Origin: Clostridia bacterium
GTDB taxonomy: Bacteria > Bacillota > Clostridia > Christensenellales > UBA1242
DNA: 17,062 nucleotides
Assembly (NCBI GenBank): GCA_017537405.1
Contig: JAFYKU010000010.1
Coordinates: 1 to 17,062, forward strand
Direction of reading: 5' to 3'
Under the pieces are notes generated by a model. It made no database searches. It had not been told where the DNA came from and was given only the letters and a program-made list of their open reading frames with translations. Both the position numbers and the translations under genes were made by a program. Positions 13,825 through 17,062 of the stretch are shown here, piece after piece (positions within the stretch are counted from its first letter, which is position 1; each line of letters starts with the position of its first letter).

Positions 13825-15018
13825 ATGTGCCCTCAAATATATTTGGATAATGCTGCAACGACAAAGGTAAGTAACAATGTAAAACAGGCAATGTTACCGT
13901 TTTTTGATGAATTATATGGTAATCCTTCTAGCATGTATGCTTTTGGTCAACAGGCAAAAGAAAAATTAGAAATAGCGCGTGAGATGGTTGCAAAATGTTT
14001 GAATGCAAAAACAAATGAAATTTATTTTACTTCTGGGGGAAGTGAAAGTGATAACTGGGCAATTTATGCAGCAACTCAAATTGGTATGCGTCAGAATAAG
14101 AAGCATATAATTACCAGTTTATTTGAACATCATGCTGTATTACATACTTTAAAAAAATTGGAGAAGCAAGGTTTTGAAGTAACATACTTACCAGTGCATA
14201 GTAATGGAATTATTCGTGTTCAAGAATTAAAAAATGCTATTCGTCCAGATACTTGTTTGGTAACAATTATGTTTGCAAATAATGAAATTGGAACGATACA
14301 GCCAGTACAAGAAATTGGTAATATTTGCCGTGAGAATAATATCATTTTCCATACTGATGCTGTGCAAGCAGTTGGTCATGTCTCTGTTGATGTAGATAAA
14401 ATGAAGATTGATATGCTTAGTTTATCTGGTCATAAGTTTCATGGTCCAAAAGGTGTAGGTGCTTTGTATGTGCGTAAGGGCATTGCGTTATCGAATTTAA
14501 TTGAAGGCGGTGCGCAGGAGCGTGGGCGTCGTGCTGGTACTGAGAATTTACCAGCTATTTGGGGAATGGCTGTTGCTTTACAAGATGCCGTAAATGAAAT
14601 GGAAAAAGTTGCCGCATATGAATTAAATTTAAGGGACAAATTGTTTAATGCTTTAAGTAAAATCCCGCACAGTGCAATTAACGGTGACAAGGATATTCGT
14701 TTACCCAACAATTTCAATATGTGCTTTGAAGGTATCGAGGGAGAAAGTTTATTGCTTTTATTGGATGATGCGGGAATTTGTGCATCATCTGGTAGTGCAT
14801 GTACTTCTGGTTCTTTAGATCCTTCACATGTTCTATTGGCAATTGGGCGACCACATGAGGTTGCACATGGTTCTTTGCGTTTATCTTTAAGTAAATACAC
14901 GACCCAGGAAGAAATTGATTATGTGATCAGTAAGGTTCCGGAAGTTGTGGATTATTTGCGTAATATGTCTCCCGTTTGGGACCAATTAAAAAAAGGAGTA
15001 AGAAAACATGTTTTATAG
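13825..15018 (+). CDS. Cysteine desulfurase, NifS/IscS type
   Basis: A PLP enzyme that takes sulfur from L-cysteine as an enzyme persulfide and passes it to the scaffold protein for Fe-S cluster assembly. The 397-residue protein has the N-terminal YLDNAATTKVS, GNPSSMYAFGQQA, FTSGGSESDNWAI, HTDAVQAVGH with the PLP-contacting Asp178, the Schiff-base Lys204 in SLSGHKFHGPKG, the GGAQERGRRAGTEN segment, and the catalytic Cys326 in ASSGSACTSGSLDPSH followed by LRLSLSKYTT. The long mobile SGSACTSG loop marks the NifS/IscS class I group rather than SufS. It overlaps nifU by 11 nt, so the two are translationally coupled, and the upstream Rrf2 gene suggests Fe-S-dependent control. NifS versus IscS naming cannot be settled from sequence alone. 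Confidence 0.95.
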   Translation: MCPQIYLDNAATTKVSNNVKQAMLPFFDELYGNPSSMYAFGQQAKEKLEIAREMVAKCLNAKTNEIYFTSGGSESDNWAIYAATQIGMRQNKKHIITSLFEHHAVLHTLKKLEKQGFEVTYLPVHSNGIIRVQELKNAIRPDTCLVTIMFANNEIGTIQPVQEIGNICRENNIIFHTDAVQAVGHVSVDVDKMKIDMLSLSGHKFHGPKGVGALYVRKGIALSNLIEGGAQERGRRAGTENLPAIWGMAVALQDAVNEMEKVAAYELNLRDKLFNALSKIPHSAINGDKDIRLPNNFNMCFEGIEGESLLLLLDDAGICASSGSACTSGSLDPSHVLLAIGRPHEVAHGSLRLSLSKYTTQEEIDYVISKVPEVVDYLRNMSPVWDQLKKGVRKHVL

Positions 15019-15457
15019 TGAAAAAGTGATGGATCATTTTCGTAATCCAAGGAATGTAGGGGAAATACCTGACGCAGATGGTGTTGGAGAAGTTGGTAAT
15101 GCAAAATGTGGCGACATAATGCGTATGTACATTAAGGTGCAAGATAACATTATTACAGATGTAAAGTTTATGACTTTTGGCTGTGGTAGTGCGATTGCCA
15201 CAAGTTCCATGGCAACAGAATTGGTGAAGGGTAAATCTTTAGACGAAGCACTAGCTTTAACAAACCAGGCCGTTGTGGAGGCTTTAGACGGCTTGCCAGC
15301 GCACAAAGTTCATTGTTCAGTATTAGCTGAAGAAGCCATTAAAGCTGCAATTAAAGATTACTATGATAAGCACGGAATCAATAACGAGAGCGTTCAGTTT
15401 TGTTCAGGGAATTGTTGTGGTTGCGCACGCGCGCACGATTATATGAATGAAGAATAA
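15008..15457 (+). CDS. Fe-S cluster scaffold NifU/IscU with cysteine-rich tail
   Basis: Scaffold on which [2Fe-2S] clusters are built with sulfur from the desulfurase encoded just upstream. The 149-residue protein begins FYSEKVMDHFRNPRNVGE, as IscU/NifU-N domains do. The three cluster cysteines are in place: Cys34 (GNAKCGD, with the adjacent Asp36), Cys59 (FGCGSAIA) and Cys103 (HCSVLAEEA). After the usual end of the fold (about residue 122) comes an extra segment of about 27 residues with four more cysteines in FCSGNCCGCARAH (Cys132, 136, 137 and 139). The classic NifU ferredoxin and C-terminal Nfu domains are absent. The start ATG 15008 is preceded by AAAAGGAG with normal spacing. Identification is firm; the tail's role is unknown. 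Confidence 0.94.
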   Translation: MFYSEKVMDHFRNPRNVGEIPDADGVGEVGNAKCGDIMRMYIKVQDNIITDVKFMTFGCGSAIATSSMATELVKGKSLDEALALTNQAVVEALDGLPAHKVHCSVLAEEAIKAAIKDYYDKHGINNESVQFCSGNCCGCARAHDYMNEE

Positions 15458-15466
15458 TAATTCCTT

Positions 15467-15488
15467 AACTTGCTAAAAAGTTTTTTTT
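15467..15488 (+). terminator. Weak possible terminator after nifU
   Basis: AACTT (15467-15471), six-nt loop, AAGTT (15478-15482), followed by a continuing T run to 15488. The stem is only five A/T-rich pairs, so termination would be inefficient. It overlaps the possible -35 of the next gene. Confidence 0.3.
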
Positions 15489-15516
15489 GTGCTAATAATT
15501 TTATGTAGGTTGGAAG
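15470..15516 (+). promoter_or_regulatory. Possible promoter and ribosome site for the polymerase-GT gene
   Basis: TTGCTA (15470-15475), 17 nt, TAATAA (15493-15498) with an extended-10 TG (15490-15491). A purine-rich ribosome site, GGTTGGAAG (15508-15516), lies 7 nt before ATG 15524. Confidence 0.45.
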
Positions 15517-15523
15517 CTAAAAG

Positions 15524-17062
15524 ATGAAAAAATTGTGGACGGCAATTAAAAATTATCCTGATGTTGCAGGTTATGTAATCTTGTCACTTCTAATTTTTGG
15601 TGCGTGTTTTTCGGCAGCATGTGCATTGATTGCATCAATCTATGTTTTATTATTTGCTTTCTTTTTACGCAATGAAACCAAGATCCTAGGGTTAATTTTA
15701 TTTGTGTATTGTTTTTTTACGACATTTAACATATGTTATATATCTTTTCATGTTGATGGGGCGATTTTTGGGTATACTTTTTTATTTTTAATTTTGGATA
15801 TTTTAAAACTAGTTGTTTTTTTAATTTATCTATTGCGCGTGATAAAAAAAGAAAAGAAAATTAATTTAAAATTATTGATTCCAATAGTTTTGTTTTTAGT
15901 TTATATGGCATTGCCAATGCATGTGTGCGAATGGATTGATTTGATACATGAAGTAGTTTCCTATTTGGCGTTATATGTTGTTTTTGAAGAAAGGAAAGAA
16001 ATTAAGTTTGGATATTTAGTTCGTGTTTTTATATCGGGTATTATAGCTTCGTGTGTTTTTGGTTTATATTATAAAATATCGCCGTTTATTGCTGCATATA
16101 TTTCTCCGGTGTGGTCGGAAAGTGGTGTGATTCGTTATCAAGGTTTAACTACTCATCCGATGCAACTTGCTGGATTAGCTTTGATTGCTATTTCTGCGTT
16201 AATGCTTATGAAACATAAAAGGAATATTTCGTTATTAGAATTTTTTATATTATTTGCTCCTGTTTTCATTTTTGGATATTTGACTATTTCAAGAACCTTT
16301 ATTATTACGATAGTGGTTGGAGTACTTCTATATCTTATATTTGAATTATGTAAGAGAAAAAATATAGCTTCTTCTTTTATTTTCTTTGTTGTTATAGCTC
16401 TAATAATTGGCTGTGTCATGTTGATTTTTAAAGATGTTACTACTACATTTTTGGTACGCTTTGATATTGCATATTATGAATCATGGATTCCGGGGCTTGA
16501 ATTTGGAATGGACGAAGAAGTTTTTAAAGAGTTTTTAGCTGGAAATGTTCCGGCAGCGCTTAATAGAACAGATATGATTAAATATTACATGATGGATTGG
16601 TCATCGTCCCCAATGTCGATACTTTTTGGTCGTGGAATTTCAAGAAAAGCAATCGGTGGATTAAACTCTCACAATGTTTTAATACAAAAAATTTGGGAAC
16701 ATGGGCTAATTGGTTTTGTCTTTTATTTAACAATTTTAATATGTTCTATTAATTGGAAAAAACTTAAACAAATTAAAAATTATTTGTCTTCTTTAATTCT
16801 TATTATTCCTTTTTTTATGTTTTTAATGGTTGAACTTATAAATTTTGATTTTCCTGGTTATGTGTTATCACTTGTCTCTCTTGGCTTTCTTGGTAATATA
16901 TCTTTCAAATTTGACAAAAATAATTTAGATAAACAAAACTTAATTGATGAAAGGCTACTCGGTAATGTAAAATTGTCAATTATAATTCCAGTATATAACG
17001 GAGAAAAGTTTATCAAGGCATGTGTTGATAAAGTTTTAAAAATTCCGCTAGAAAAGGAAGTA
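15524..17062 (+). CDS. O-antigen ligase/polymerase-like membrane protein fused to a family-2 glycosyltransferase, 3'-truncated by window edge
   Basis: An open frame of 513 codons from ATG 15524 to the end of the window with no stop. Residues 1 to about 455 form a polytopic membrane region with roughly ten or more hydrophobic segments. It has O-antigen-ligase/Wzy_C hallmarks: RYQGLTTHPMQLAG, ISRTFI, a large hydrophilic loop containing NRTDMIKYYMMDW, and SHNVLIQKIWEHGLIGF with the conserved His and Glu. After a charged linker, LSIIIPVYNGEKFIKACVDKVL (484-505, shown in part) is the typical start of a GT2 (GT-A fold) domain, cut by the window. The protein may polymerise or ligate surface polysaccharide and also add sugars. 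Arginine is coded by AGA/AGG about as often as by CGN, and ATA and CTT are frequent, unlike nifS next door, which suggests transfer. Substrate unknown. Confidence 0.8.
   Translation, partial: MKKLWTAIKNYPDVAGYVILSLLIFGACFSAACALIASIYVLLFAFFLRNETKILGLILFVYCFFTTFNICYISFHVDGAIFGYTFLFLILDILKLVVFLIYLLRVIKKEKKINLKLLIPIVLFLVYMALPMHVCEWIDLIHEVVSYLALYVVFEERKEIKFGYLVRVFISGIIASCVFGLYYKISPFIAAYISPVWSESGVIRYQGLTTHPMQLAGLALIAISALMLMKHKRNISLLEFFILFAPVFIFGYLTISRTFIITIVVGVLLYLIFELCKRKNIASSFIFFVVIALIIGCVMLIFKDVTTTFLVRFDIAYYESWIPGLEFGMDEEVFKEFLAGNVPAALNRTDMIKYYMMDWSSSPMSILFGRGISRKAIGGLNSHNVLIQKIWEHGLIGFVFYLTILICSINWKKLKQIKNYLSSLILIIPFFMFLMVELINFDFPGYVLSLVSLGFLGNISFKFDKNNLDKQNLIDERLLGNVKLSIIIPVYNGEKFIKACVDKVLKIPLEKEV

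Noticed and set aside
14439..14900. 153-codon minus-strand frame inside nifS
   Set aside because: It overlaps the conserved PLP-lysine and catalytic-cysteine regions of the desulfurase; the composition is that of a shadow frame.
15420..15440. Alternating GCGC/CACG stretch as a structural element
   Set aside because: It is coding sequence for the conserved-looking Cys/Ala/Arg tail of NifU and does not form a longer repeat.

Overview
The window looks like a chromosomal segment of a low-G+C bacterium of the Firmicutes (Bacillota) type. The evidence is strong A/T bias at third codon positions, a four-cysteine (zinc-type) ribosomal protein L28 followed by an Asp23/YloU protein and a FakA/YloV protein, a DivIB/FtsQ-type division protein, and a gene order that recalls two conserved Firmicutes clusters. 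TGA and TAA both serve as stops and TGG encodes Trp, so the genetic code is standard. The MurE ligase carries the DNPR motif that predicts meso-diaminopimelate peptidoglycan. I cannot place the organism more precisely.

Layout. (1) 1-5562 is a reduced form of the fmt - rlmN - ... - rpe - rpmB - yloU - yloV neighbourhood known from Bacillus. It holds the 3' part of fmt, then rlmN, an inserted ZIP metal transporter on the opposite strand, a strongly diverged ribulose-phosphate-3-epimerase-like protein, rpmB, yloU and a fakA-like gene. The phosphatase/kinase pair and rsgA that often lie between rlmN and rpe are absent. (2) 5573-12610 is a reduced cell-wall and division cluster: murE, mraY, murD, then murA on the minus strand, then a DivIB/FtsQ-like gene and a very diverged FtsA-like gene. 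murF, murC, murG, ftsW and ftsZ are not here. (3) 12635-13261 is a minus-strand comF-family phosphoribosyltransferase. (4) 13313-15457 is an iron-sulfur cluster unit: an IscR-type Rrf2 regulator, a NifS/IscS cysteine desulfurase and a NifU/IscU scaffold with an unusual cysteine-rich tail. (5) 15524 to the end is an open-ended gene joining an O-antigen-ligase/polymerase-like membrane region to the start of a family-2 glycosyltransferase, with codon use unlike its neighbours.

How it works together. MurA makes the first committed precursor (UDP-GlcNAc-enolpyruvate). MurD and MurE add D-Glu and the diamino acid, and MraY moves the peptide precursor onto the lipid carrier. DivIB and the FtsA-like protein link this to septation. 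Fmt, RlmN and L28 serve translation. IscR probably senses Fe-S status and controls nifS-nifU.

The most striking signals are regulatory. Several promoters place the predicted transcription start at or within about 2 nt of the start codon (rpmB, divIB, iscR, comF, perhaps murA), which suggests leaderless mRNAs, while operon-internal genes mostly keep Shine-Dalgarno sequences. The start codons of murE and murD lack Shine-Dalgarno sequences and each sits in the 3' arm of a perfect inverted repeat. An identical 12-mer lies in opposite orientation over the -10 regions of iscR and nifS. No tRNA, rRNA, CRISPR array or insertion sequence was seen, and there is no gene-free stretch over 300 bases.
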